The notes beneath the pieces are model-generated. The model was not told where the DNA came from and made no database searches. It worked only from the letters and a program-made list of their open reading frames with translations. Below, in pieces: positions 35,597-42,651 of a DNA stretch of 64,000 bases (position 1 is the stretch's first letter; every line of letters starts with the position of its first letter). A program made the position numbers and the translations under genes. The stretch is taken from positions 62,001 to 126,000 of the forward strand of contig NZ_CAKMMW010000021.1 of NCBI RefSeq assembly GCF_927798215.1. Reading direction: 5' to 3'. Origin of the DNA: Paenibacillus_E allorhizoplanae (GTDB lineage Bacteria > Bacillota > Bacilli > Paenibacillales > NBRC-103111).

Positions 35597-35688
35597 ATGG
35601 TTGTTGTTTAAACCACGATAACAACCATTTGCTGATTGAACAGATCGCTCAAAGCGTTTATCATTCATTTCACCGTGTAGTATACACG
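35597..35688. promoter_or_regulatory. Putative TetR operators
   Basis: Two dyads lie in the TetR/NmrA gap: ATGGTTGTT (35597-35605) with AACAACCAT (35620-35628), and CGTGTA-GTA-TACACG (35674-35688). The first is close to the tetR start, the second further toward the NmrA gene. Confidence 0.5.
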
Positions 35689-35780
35689 AAACTGATGTGT
35701 AAGCAACAGTGTTGTATTTCTAAGTTGGCTACTAAGATCAGCCATTGTAGGCTGACAAAAAACAAGAAAGGATGATTGGT

Positions 35781-35855
35781 ATGATAGCAAAAGTAACAAC
35801 ACGAGTTGGAGGACCCAATGTCATTGGCTCTCTCTCTTGGAGGTGGCCATTATGA
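35781..35855 (+). CDS. Upstream leader ORF coupled to the NmrA gene
   Basis: A 24-codon frame (MIAKVTTRVGGPNV...) from ATG 35781, with AAAGGATG upstream, ends in TGA at 35853-35855. It overlaps the NmrA ATG in the pattern ATGA. The ribosome site GGAGG of the NmrA gene lies inside it. It could couple or attenuate translation; it may also be fortuitous. Confidence 0.35.
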   Translation: MIAKVTTRVGGPNVIGSLSWRWPL

Positions 35856-36727
35856 TCGTCGTTACCACGCCCACCGGCCAGATCGGCCAACAAGTCCTCG
35901 ACAATATCTTTGACAGTACTGAGGCAGTCCGTGTGATTGTGCGCGATCCATCCCGTCTATCCCCGCGCATGCGTGAACGCGTCGAGGTCGTGCAGGGTTC
36001 GCATGATGATATCGCTGTCGTTACCAAGGCGTTTGAAGACGCCGACTCCGTGTTATGGCTGGTACCTCCAAACCCACAAGCTGAGAACCCTATGAATTAC
36101 TATATAAATTTCACCCAACCGGCTTGTGAGGCGATCAAAAATCAAGGCGTTAAGCGCGTGATCGGGGTATCGAGTCTTGGTTACAATTTCGGCACTCCTG
36201 CTGGTTTGCTGACACCTGCGTTTGCGATGGATGATCTTATTGAAAACTCGGGCGTGAACTACCGTTCACTGCGGATGCCATTCTTTATGGAGAACTTGCT
36301 CCACCAAGTCAATGCGATCAAGAGCCAGGGCATGATCTTTATGGCTAACGCTGGAGATCACAAATTAGCAACCTGTGCCACCCGCGATATCGCCGATGTT
36401 GCTACCAAACTGCTGCTCGATAACACATGGACCGGTCAGGAAAGCGTCTCGGTAATCGGCCCCGATGATCTTTCTCCCATCGACATGGCGAGGATCATTT
36501 CACAGGTGTTGGAGCTACCGGTACGTTATCAGCAAATCCCTAGCACGGATTATAAGGCGACAATGATGCAGTACGGGATGTCGGAGGCATGGGCACAGGG
36601 CCTGATCGACATGGCAGCGGCCCAAGATCAGGGCATTTACAACAACGAGTCACATACGGCTCAGCGTACTCCTACTAGCTTTATCCAATGGTGTGAAGAA
36701 GTGCTAAAGCCAGCTATTCTAGCGTGA
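35852..36727 (+). CDS. NmrA-family NAD(P)-binding protein (QorB-like quinone reductase)
   Basis: A ~291-residue protein of the atypical short-chain dehydrogenase group. Residues 1-25 carry the Rossmann-type VVTTPTGQIGQQVLDN loop, then NmrA-type features: VIVRDPSRLS, VLWLVPPNPQ, KRVIGVSSLG. NAD(P)H:quinone oxidoreductases such as QorB share this form; others are regulators. GGAGG precedes ATG 35852 at eight bases. Divergent TetR suggests induction by quinone-like or electrophilic ligands. A hairpin terminator follows at 36771-36796. Confidence 0.85.
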   Translation: MIVVTTPTGQIGQQVLDNIFDSTEAVRVIVRDPSRLSPRMRERVEVVQGSHDDIAVVTKAFEDADSVLWLVPPNPQAENPMNYYINFTQPACEAIKNQGVKRVIGVSSLGYNFGTPAGLLTPAFAMDDLIENSGVNYRSLRMPFFMENLLHQVNAIKSQGMIFMANAGDHKLATCATRDIADVATKLLLDNTWTGQESVSVIGPDDLSPIDMARIISQVLELPVRYQQIPSTDYKATMMQYGMSEAWAQGLIDMAAAQDQGIYNNESHTAQRTPTSFIQWCEEVLKPAILA

Positions 36728-36770
36728 TTCTCCATCATTATTAGGAACAAAGCTTGCTTGTTAACAGACA

Positions 36771-36796
36771 GAAGGGCTGCCACGCGGCAGCCCTTC
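36771..36796. terminator. Terminator after the NmrA gene
   Basis: GAAGGGCTGC pairs with GCAGCCCTTC around a short loop; it also lies at the end of the converging SnoaL-like gene. Confidence 0.7.
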
Positions 36797-36842
36797 AAAT
36801 GTTACTATCCATTGTTCCGTAAGCTTAACATCAGTTTCTATC

Positions 36843-37217
36843 CTAGAACGCACCATTCTCATTTGGAGAATTCTCTGGTATGCGCTGACCAACATCCCAG
36901 AATTCGACAATGAGATCGTTATGGAAGCGAAAGATATGGACGACAGTTACTCCAAGGTCTTCTTGATTTTGTTTTACATGGGAGTGAACCGCAACAAAAT
37001 CCCCCTCTTCGATGGTATGTTTGATCTCAAGTATTTTCTCAGGATGCATGATGGCGTTCTCTTCCATTGCAAGCATAAGAGATTCAACATCACCACGAAA
37101 AAAAGGATTGTGATGGCGGAAACCCATCCCAATATACCTCCGGTATGCTTCGCGCACTTCACCTGATGCCACAAGTTGCAAAAATGACACTGCTTTATCT
37201 TTGAAAGAAATCTCCAT
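36843..37217 (-). CDS. SnoaL-like/NTF2-fold protein
   Basis: A 124-residue protein of the SnoaL (ketosteroid-isomerase-like) fold with YIGMGFRHHNPFF, MHPEKILEIKHTIEEGDFVA and HIFRFHNDLIVEFWDVGQ as typical strands. Members bind small hydrophobic or polar ligands; a function is not predictable. The start overlaps the stop of the MerR-type gene upstream (TAATG), so they are coupled. It is last of a three-gene unit with GPP34- and MerR-type genes. Confidence 0.85.
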   Translation of the reverse strand: MEISFKDKAVSFLQLVASGEVREAYRRYIGMGFRHHNPFFRGDVESLMLAMEENAIMHPEKILEIKHTIEEGDFVAVHSHVKQNQEDLGVTVVHIFRFHNDLIVEFWDVGQRIPENSPNENGAF

Positions 37218-37477
37218 TACTCATTCAACCTTTCTTTTATTTGATTTATTGTTAATCCCTCTTCTTCTTTCATTACACGAATTTCTTCAAGTCGCTTTAG
37301 TGCTAATTCACGTGAATATCGTCTTGTTAGTCTTGTATCCTCTTGTTCAAATGGGATCATAGACTCTTCTGTGTAATATTTAATGGTACTGTATCGAATG
37401 CCAGAAAGTTCAACCAATTCACTAATACTTACATACTCTGATGATAAAATATTATCTAAAGTCCTTTTTCTCCCCAT
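37217..37477 (-). CDS. MerR-type small DNA-binding protein
   Basis: A ~86-residue protein with one MerR-like winged helix (YVSISELVELSGIRYSTIKY, then YSRELALKRLEEIRVMKEEE) and a short coiled tail. It lacks the effector domain of full MerR regulators, so it is either a minimal regulator or an anti-activator. AGGGGTG lies before ATG 37477. Its stop overlaps the SnoaL start. Confidence 0.8.
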   Translation of the reverse strand: MGRKRTLDNILSSEYVSISELVELSGIRYSTIKYYTEESMIPFEQEDTRLTRRYSRELALKRLEEIRVMKEEEGLTINQIKERLNE

Positions 37478-37510
37478 ATTTTTCACCCCTATGTTGCTGC
37501 AATACTGAAG

Positions 37511-38152
37511 CTAGTATCCATTATCTATATTTTGGATAGCGATATAAATCGTTCTAATTATTTTATAAATGTCCTCTTTACGCAAAATCTCTAGTTTTTG
37601 CTTTAACGTTTTTTGTTCGTAATCAGAAAAATAATCTTTTAACATACTTTTAGTGTTTAAGAATAACACCAAGGCTACTGTATGGTCTTCTACATTTCCA
37701 TTCTCTAATAACTCAGCTCGAATTTTCTCCACGATGTGGTTCCGTGTATTTGCGACATCCGTATATTTTTTTACTGGAACAATGAATAAAACTTCCGTAT
37801 CTTCAATCTCTAGAACTCCTTTTTCTACAAGGCTTTCTATAACCATTTTATAAATTTCTCTTTGTTTGAAGTAGTAAAAATAAGAAACCCACTTCTTTAG
37901 TTTCTTTGGTTTCTCGGCAATCATAATCTCGAGTAATCTGTCCAGATATTTTTCACCTGTAGATGCTGAATTAGATATTCTGACAGTATCATCGTTATCA
38001 ATTGTAATGTTGCCATTTATATAAAGTTCCACTATACAAGCCATTACCGTATACAAACCAACATGCATACGAAAAATAGATTTTATTTTTTTGGTATCAC
38101 GATCTAATGCAAGTAAGACAAACTCTTGGGGTAATGATAAATTTTGTAACAT
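37511..38152 (-). CDS. GPP34 (GOLPH3-like) family protein
   Basis: A 213-residue all-helical protein similar to the Golgi phosphoprotein-3 family, with LSLPQEFVLLALDRDTKKIK and a bundle of amphipathic helices. Eukaryotic relatives bind phosphatidylinositol-4-phosphate and glycosyltransferase tails; bacterial members are uncharacterised. Here it starts a unit with the MerR- and SnoaL-type genes. Its promoter region holds a five-copy 7-bp tandem repeat. Confidence 0.8.
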   Translation of the reverse strand: MLQNLSLPQEFVLLALDRDTKKIKSIFRMHVGLYTVMACIVELYINGNITIDNDDTVRISNSASTGEKYLDRLLEIMIAEKPKKLKKWVSYFYYFKQREIYKMVIESLVEKGVLEIEDTEVLFIVPVKKYTDVANTRNHIVEKIRAELLENGNVEDHTVALVLFLNTKSMLKDYFSDYEQKTLKQKLEILRKEDIYKIIRTIYIAIQNIDNGY

Positions 38153-38180
38153 GGCGGTATCATCCTTTCGAAGACATTTA

Positions 38181-38215
38181 CTTACTACTTACTACTTACT
38201 ACTTACTACTTACTA
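38181..38215. repeat. Five-copy 7-bp tandem repeat (CTTACTA)n
   Basis: The plus strand carries CTTACTA five times without mismatch, 29-63 bases upstream of the GPP34 start and thus in its promoter/5' UTR. Such a simple repeat could change copy number by slippage and alter promoter spacing. Confidence 0.85.
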
Positions 38216-38287
38216 TATTGCACGAAATACAATTAGTCAAAGGGTTTGTTAATCGATTTGTCAAATTACAATTAAGATCATATACAT

Positions 38288-38313
38288 AAAAAAGCCTGAT
38301 TCCTCAGGCTTTT
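38288..38313 (-). terminator. Terminator of the enolase-superfamily operon
   Basis: AAAAGCCTGA pairs with TCAGGCTTTT around TTCC, followed on the minus strand by TTTTTT-rich sequence. Confidence 0.85.
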
Positions 38314-38321
38314 GCATGATT

Positions 38322-39626
38322 TTATTTGGATTTATGTGTACCCAGTAACGATTCATGATAACCACTCCGACCAAATACACCTCCACTATGCTCATAAAAT
38401 TCAGGAAACAGTTGGAATTGCCCGTCAATGGTCTGAATCCAGCTGCCATTAGGCATTGGATGATTCCCCCTCATTATTTCCCAGTTGCTATAGTTTTGTC
38501 TGCCGTTGGATTCGATCAATCCCATAGAGAGTCCAGGTACAGGTAGTAAATGCGCTGCAAGATTCTTGTTCCAATCAACCATGATTGGATTTGCAGTCAA
38601 ATCAGCGCAGAAGCAAGGAATTCCATGCTCACTAGCTAGCTTCGCAACTCGCAAGCTCATGCTCATCGTTTTGGCTACCGGCTTTAAGGCAAAGGCCCCG
38701 TACCCCATTTGGATTCGCTCCATAGCATCCTTTTCATTATGCACACTTTCATCGCCTGCGACCCTGACCGGAATATCTGTAACATCCACGTGGGTATTCT
38801 CCGGAAACGGCTCTTCCACCAATAAGATGTGCTCTATAGCCCCTATTCGCTCTGCTGCGTCCACCAACCTCCAGAGAAGCTCTTTGCTGCCGTACCTCCC
38901 GTTAATGTCAAGGTAATAGGCAATTTTACCGTTTGCAGTATGAAGGCAGTCACGGTTCCCTGCTATTTGGTGAATCTCTTTCAATCTTTGGATATCCCAT
39001 TCCAGCATTTTCTCGGGATCTCCATCCTGGTTCGGGTCCGAGCCCAATTTAATTTTCAGCACAAAATAGCCCTCATCAAGCAAAGCCGTAACATCCATCT
39101 CTGTCATCCCATAAGAAACGACCGGCGTACAGGCAAGCCGATCATGCCGAGAGACCAACATGGATCTATACGCTTCTGGGATCAGTTCTTTAAACTGGAT
39201 GCCTGGTGTTTTATGGCTCAGCAGCATCCAGGCTGCATGATCAACAGGAACTAGTGCGTTGAGCGCAAAGGTAACCCTGAGCGGTTTCCCGTCCCACACG
39301 CGGGAGGCATAATCATAGGCTTGCGCCACCAGCAGATCCAACATGTCTATAGGGGTTTCATATGAGGTATTCTGAGCTGCCAATAACGCATATCTGGTAA
39401 TCTCGTTCATGAATACATTGCCTCGTTCATTACCCCAACGTGTATAGACCTGTGGATCAGACCAAAGTACACTTTGGACACCATACCCCACACCGATATC
39501 TCCCTCCAGATCCTCCATCGAAATAATGGATTGCCAGAGCTCATTCACAAACCCACCTTTAAAACCAAATGGAGCAAGTAAAGGTTCGCGTTCAACCATA
39601 AAATTCGTTTTCTTAATCGTTATCAT
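38322..39626 (-). CDS. Enolase-superfamily enzyme (dipeptide-epimerase/mandelate-racemase type)
   Basis: A ~434-residue enzyme of the enolase superfamily, which abstracts a proton alpha to a carboxylate. Acid-base Lys191/Lys193 (FVLKIKLG), metal ligands Asp240 (YYLDINGRYG), Glu271 (LLVEEPFP) and Asp292 (AGDES), and Lys315 (FALKPV) are visible. The sequence shares most with epimerases/dehydratases, and its reaction cannot be fixed from sequence alone. AAAGGA precedes ATG 39626. It is last of a five-gene operon with Gfo/Idh/MocA, PLP, nitrilase and GH36 genes, an unusual set. Confidence 0.85.
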   Translation of the reverse strand: MITIKKTNFMVEREPLLAPFGFKGGFVNELWQSIISMEDLEGDIGVGYGVQSVLWSDPQVYTRWGNERGNVFMNEITRYALLAAQNTSYETPIDMLDLLVAQAYDYASRVWDGKPLRVTFALNALVPVDHAAWMLLSHKTPGIQFKELIPEAYRSMLVSRHDRLACTPVVSYGMTEMDVTALLDEGYFVLKIKLGSDPNQDGDPEKMLEWDIQRLKEIHQIAGNRDCLHTANGKIAYYLDINGRYGSKELLWRLVDAAERIGAIEHILLVEEPFPENTHVDVTDIPVRVAGDESVHNEKDAMERIQMGYGAFALKPVAKTMSMSLRVAKLASEHGIPCFCADLTANPIMVDWNKNLAAHLLPVPGLSMGLIESNGRQNYSNWEIMRGNHPMPNGSWIQTIDGQFQLFPEFYEHSGGVFGRSGYHESLLGTHKSK

Positions 39627-39627
39627 C

Positions 39628-40551
39628 CTAATGTCCTTTCGCTTTCTCTCGATATTGTGCAGCGAAAGAGGCCCCTTCATAACCTTGATCTTCGTGGGAT
39701 AATTGCTTCAAGGCTATCTGCTGTCCTCCTAATAAGAAAGATTTTCTGGCTGCCATCGCAGCAAGTTCCGCCTCTAGCAGTTGACTTATTGAAACGAAAG
39801 GTTCTGCATCCCCAGCCAAGTATGGCAAGCTTGCTTCCAAAAAAGAACGATATAATCGGCTGTTATCCACCTGCAGATGCTTAACTGTATTCTCGGTCAC
39901 AATCGTCGCATAGAAGGGCAAATATCCCTGTGTAGTTCCGATGCTTAAGAAGCCCTTGCGCCCATCCTGCCATGTGAGTTCAATTTGATGCTGTAAATGT
40001 ACACCTGCGGATCGTACGCTTTCGATTCCAGGTCCCATGATCGCTTGCAGGAAGTAGAAAGCATGTATACCGTAATTAAACTCATCAACGGAACAGCCCG
40101 CCAGCACAGTCACGATCTGGTCGTTCGGATCGTGCTGCCGATGCCATTCTCTGACCTCTTCGCAGACGCTTAACGAAGAACCTCCTGTTATTCGTACGCC
40201 ACGGCGTTCCCACTCTTGGAGTTGCTGGATGTCACGCAAGTTCCCTGCCATAGGTTTATCTATCATGACAGCTTTACCTGCTTCGACAAAAGGACGTGCA
40301 CGCACAACATGCAAGTCCCAGTTCACACTGTGGATAATTGCTATGTCTACGAGCTGCGCCATTTCTTCCAATGATTCACAAACAACTTTGATTTCGTGCC
40401 TCTCGGCAAATTGTGAGGCATAGCCTTCCTCATGAACGGTTCCCCCATCGAATACGGCAACCACTTGGTGGCCTAGTTCCTTGAGTATGGGCACCCAATT
40501 GTTCGGATGTGATGTGTCCAGATCTACAATTCCAATCCGTAGCGTTTGCAT
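39628..40551 (-). CDS. Gfo/Idh/MocA family oxidoreductase (operon copy)
   Basis: A 307-residue NAD(P)-dependent oxidoreductase with a Rossmann N-terminus (LRIGIVDLDTSHPNNWVPIL; the DLD motif replaces the usual GCG turn) and MIDKPMAG, where the EKP-type motif carries Asp for Glu. It probably oxidises a sugar or inositol-like alcohol, but could also act on an amide-linked product of the operon. GGAGG precedes ATG 40551; it ends two bases before the enolase gene. Confidence 0.85.
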   Translation of the reverse strand: MQTLRIGIVDLDTSHPNNWVPILKELGHQVVAVFDGGTVHEEGYASQFAERHEIKVVCESLEEMAQLVDIAIIHSVNWDLHVVRARPFVEAGKAVMIDKPMAGNLRDIQQLQEWERRGVRITGGSSLSVCEEVREWHRQHDPNDQIVTVLAGCSVDEFNYGIHAFYFLQAIMGPGIESVRSAGVHLQHQIELTWQDGRKGFLSIGTTQGYLPFYATIVTENTVKHLQVDNSRLYRSFLEASLPYLAGDAEPFVSISQLLEAELAAMAARKSFLLGGQQIALKQLSHEDQGYEGASFAAQYREKAKGH

Positions 40552-40623
40552 TCTTTTGCCTCCTATTCAAAGCTTAACTCCCCCATGCATGTATGCGCAT
40601 ATATTTGAGTCGATGTTATTCGT

Positions 40624-41589
40624 TTACGGGTATAAATCCGTACTTAGATATTTCAAACCTGAATCGTTAATGGTCAATACGATCCGTGCCCCTTTCTCTC
40701 GCGATTTCAGCAGTTGCAGGGCTGCAGCAACGTTGGCCCCGGAAGAAAAACCGGCAAAAATCCCCTCTTCACGCGCCAATCTCCTACAAGCTTCAATCGC
40801 CTCTTCATCGGTAACCGTCAAAAAATCAGAGATCAGCTTTCGCTCAACCAATGGCAGGTTCATACTATAACCGCCGCCTTGTAGCCTGTGGTTTGGATTG
40901 GTCAGCATTCCACCTGCTAGATAAGGTGAATCTTCCGGTTCTACCAAATAACAGCGAATGACCGGATTATAGGCATGCAACCTTTTGGCACAGCCAGCAA
41001 ACGTTCCACCGCTTCCTGCAAAGTCAAGAAACACATCGAATTCGCCACTCGTTTGCTCCCATATCTCTTCTGCTGTATGTAACTCATGAGCGAGTAAACT
41101 CCCACGATGATGGAATTGATCTGCACGGAATGCGCCTCGTTCTTGAACGATATGGAGAGTTACTGCATCAACAAGCGCAAGATCCGCGCCAGACACTTGT
41201 CCGGGTATTGAGCCAGTTGCTTGATCGACCAGTACGACCTCAGCTCCGAGCGCATGCATCATTCGCGCTCTCTCCATCGAATTACCTTGCGACATAACAG
41301 CAACAAACGGGTACCCTTTCACCGCGCAGACGATCGCAAGCCCAGTTCCGGTATTGCCGCTAGTTAGCTCCATGACGGTCTGACCTGGCGTTAGCGTACC
41401 ATCTAGCTCTGCTTCTTCTATGATTTGAAGCGCAATACGGTCTTTTTTGCTAAAACCTGGATTGAGGTATTCGAGCTTGGCGTAAATTTCTCCGTTTAAT
41501 TCCTTGGTTAATCGGCTCAATCTAACCATGGGTGTGTTTCCTATCGCTTGATGAGCGCCATCCAGTATTGTTCTACGATAGTCAATCAT
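40624..41589 (-). CDS. Cysteine-synthase-family PLP enzyme
   Basis: A ~321-residue pyridoxal-phosphate enzyme of the cysteine-synthase/cystathionine-beta-synthase fold. The PLP Lys is Lys49 (NPGFSKKDRIA; the common form is NPxxSVKDR), the phosphate loop is ELTSGNTGTGLA, and GSGGTFAGCAKRL is also seen. It may carry out beta-replacement or elimination on an O-activated serine-type substrate. It is not in a cysteine operon but beside nitrilase and enolase-superfamily genes, so a special role is likely. AAGGTG lies eight bases before ATG 41589. Confidence 0.87.
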   Translation of the reverse strand: MIDYRRTILDGAHQAIGNTPMVRLSRLTKELNGEIYAKLEYLNPGFSKKDRIALQIIEEAELDGTLTPGQTVMELTSGNTGTGLAIVCAVKGYPFVAVMSQGNSMERARMMHALGAEVVLVDQATGSIPGQVSGADLALVDAVTLHIVQERGAFRADQFHHRGSLLAHELHTAEEIWEQTSGEFDVFLDFAGSGGTFAGCAKRLHAYNPVIRCYLVEPEDSPYLAGGMLTNPNHRLQGGGYSMNLPLVERKLISDFLTVTDEEAIEACRRLAREEGIFAGFSSGANVAAALQLLKSREKGARIVLTINDSGLKYLSTDLYP

Positions 41590-41647
41590 TTGTCCAACAC
41601 CTTCCCATTTCTCTTTCGTAGTTATCATTCATTCTTATGCTTGCAAT

Positions 41648-42598
41648 TCAAAGCTCTATTCGCCCAGGCATGCACCGGGATTCTTCTGCTCGGCGGAAAT
41701 AATCATCCATTAGCTCTAGCCCAAACTCTGCAATAATATCTTTCACATTCAAGTCATCAGATTCGCTAGTCAACAGGACACAGCCCAGAAACCCAGGGTC
41801 ATGAATCTTGACTTTTGTTCCATATTTCTGTTTGATCTTAAGGAAATGTGCACCATTCTCATCGATATGAATAACAGCGTAATCCAAATTTACCTTGGTT
41901 GAAATAAATGAGTAGTAATTCGTGCTCTGTGCCGCAACTTCTCCCAATGGCGTTATCACTGTGCAAGGCAAGCCCGATATCGAACCGGCAAAATAAGATC
42001 TGCAGGAGTAAGCCCAGTAGTTTTGCATAATCCCCCCATGATACATGGAAGGAAATACGATCAAATCCGGCTTTGCTTTCGCATACTGCTGCCGAAGCTC
42101 ATCAAAGTTCAAATCAAAGCATATCGCTGCTGCAACTCTCCCAAAATCACATTCAAAGATGGGGGCTTCCTTCCCATATAGAATATGATTCTTGTTATAT
42201 TCATCAGGAACCAAATGATTTTTATGGTATACCCCCATCACTTGCCCCTCGCGATCAATCAACTGCATCGCATTGCGCCAACTGCCATCCGCAGCTTCTA
42301 TATGTGCTGGATACGTGATATAACAACGATGCTGCTTCGCAACCCCAGCAAGAAAATCCCGAATTTGATTTTTTCGAAACCGATAATAAGCTAACTTTTG
42401 ATCTTGCGGATACCTCCCTAGATCCGGCCTGTCACAGGCTTCATGCAGCACGATCAAATCTGGACGATCTGGGAGTACTTGATTCATCTGATTTTGCCAA
42501 TGTTGGATCATTCGTTCCACCGACTCTTGGGCAGGAGTATCTGCTTCTATCACCAGAGGTCTAGGACCTAAACAACTTATCGTAATATATTTCGCCAT
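41648..42598 (-). CDS. Carbon-nitrogen hydrolase (nitrilase superfamily)
   Basis: A ~316-residue amidase with catalytic triad Glu53 (VLHEACD), Lys126 (VYHKNHLVP) and Cys160 (AAICFDLNFD). It hydrolyses an amide or nitrile; N-carbamoyl or beta-ureido substrates are common in this group. The gene lies between the GH36-type and PLP-enzyme genes and could release an amine or carbamoyl group from a glycan-derived product. The frame extends to 42631 but AAGGTGGCG points to ATG 42598. Confidence 0.9.
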   Translation of the reverse strand: MAKYITISCLGPRPLVIEADTPAQESVERMIQHWQNQMNQVLPDRPDLIVLHEACDRPDLGRYPQDQKLAYYRFRKNQIRDFLAGVAKQHRCYITYPAHIEAADGSWRNAMQLIDREGQVMGVYHKNHLVPDEYNKNHILYGKEAPIFECDFGRVAAAICFDLNFDELRQQYAKAKPDLIVFPSMYHGGIMQNYWAYSCRSYFAGSISGLPCTVITPLGEVAAQSTNYYSFISTKVNLDYAVIHIDENGAHFLKIKQKYGTKVKIHDPGFLGCVLLTSESDDLNVKDIIAEFGLELMDDYFRRAEESRCMPGRIEL

Positions 42599-42651
42599 GA
42601 ATACCGCCACCTTAAAAGAAAAATTGGACAATATGAATTTCTATGTTCGAT

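Noticed and set aside
38181..38215. Tandem repeat considered as a CRISPR array
   Set aside because: The unit is 7 bp with no spacers and no cas genes are present.
38829..39254. Plus-strand open frame opposite the enolase-superfamily gene
   Set aside because: It is a shadow of the GC-rich sense coding sequence, with no ribosome site and no motif.
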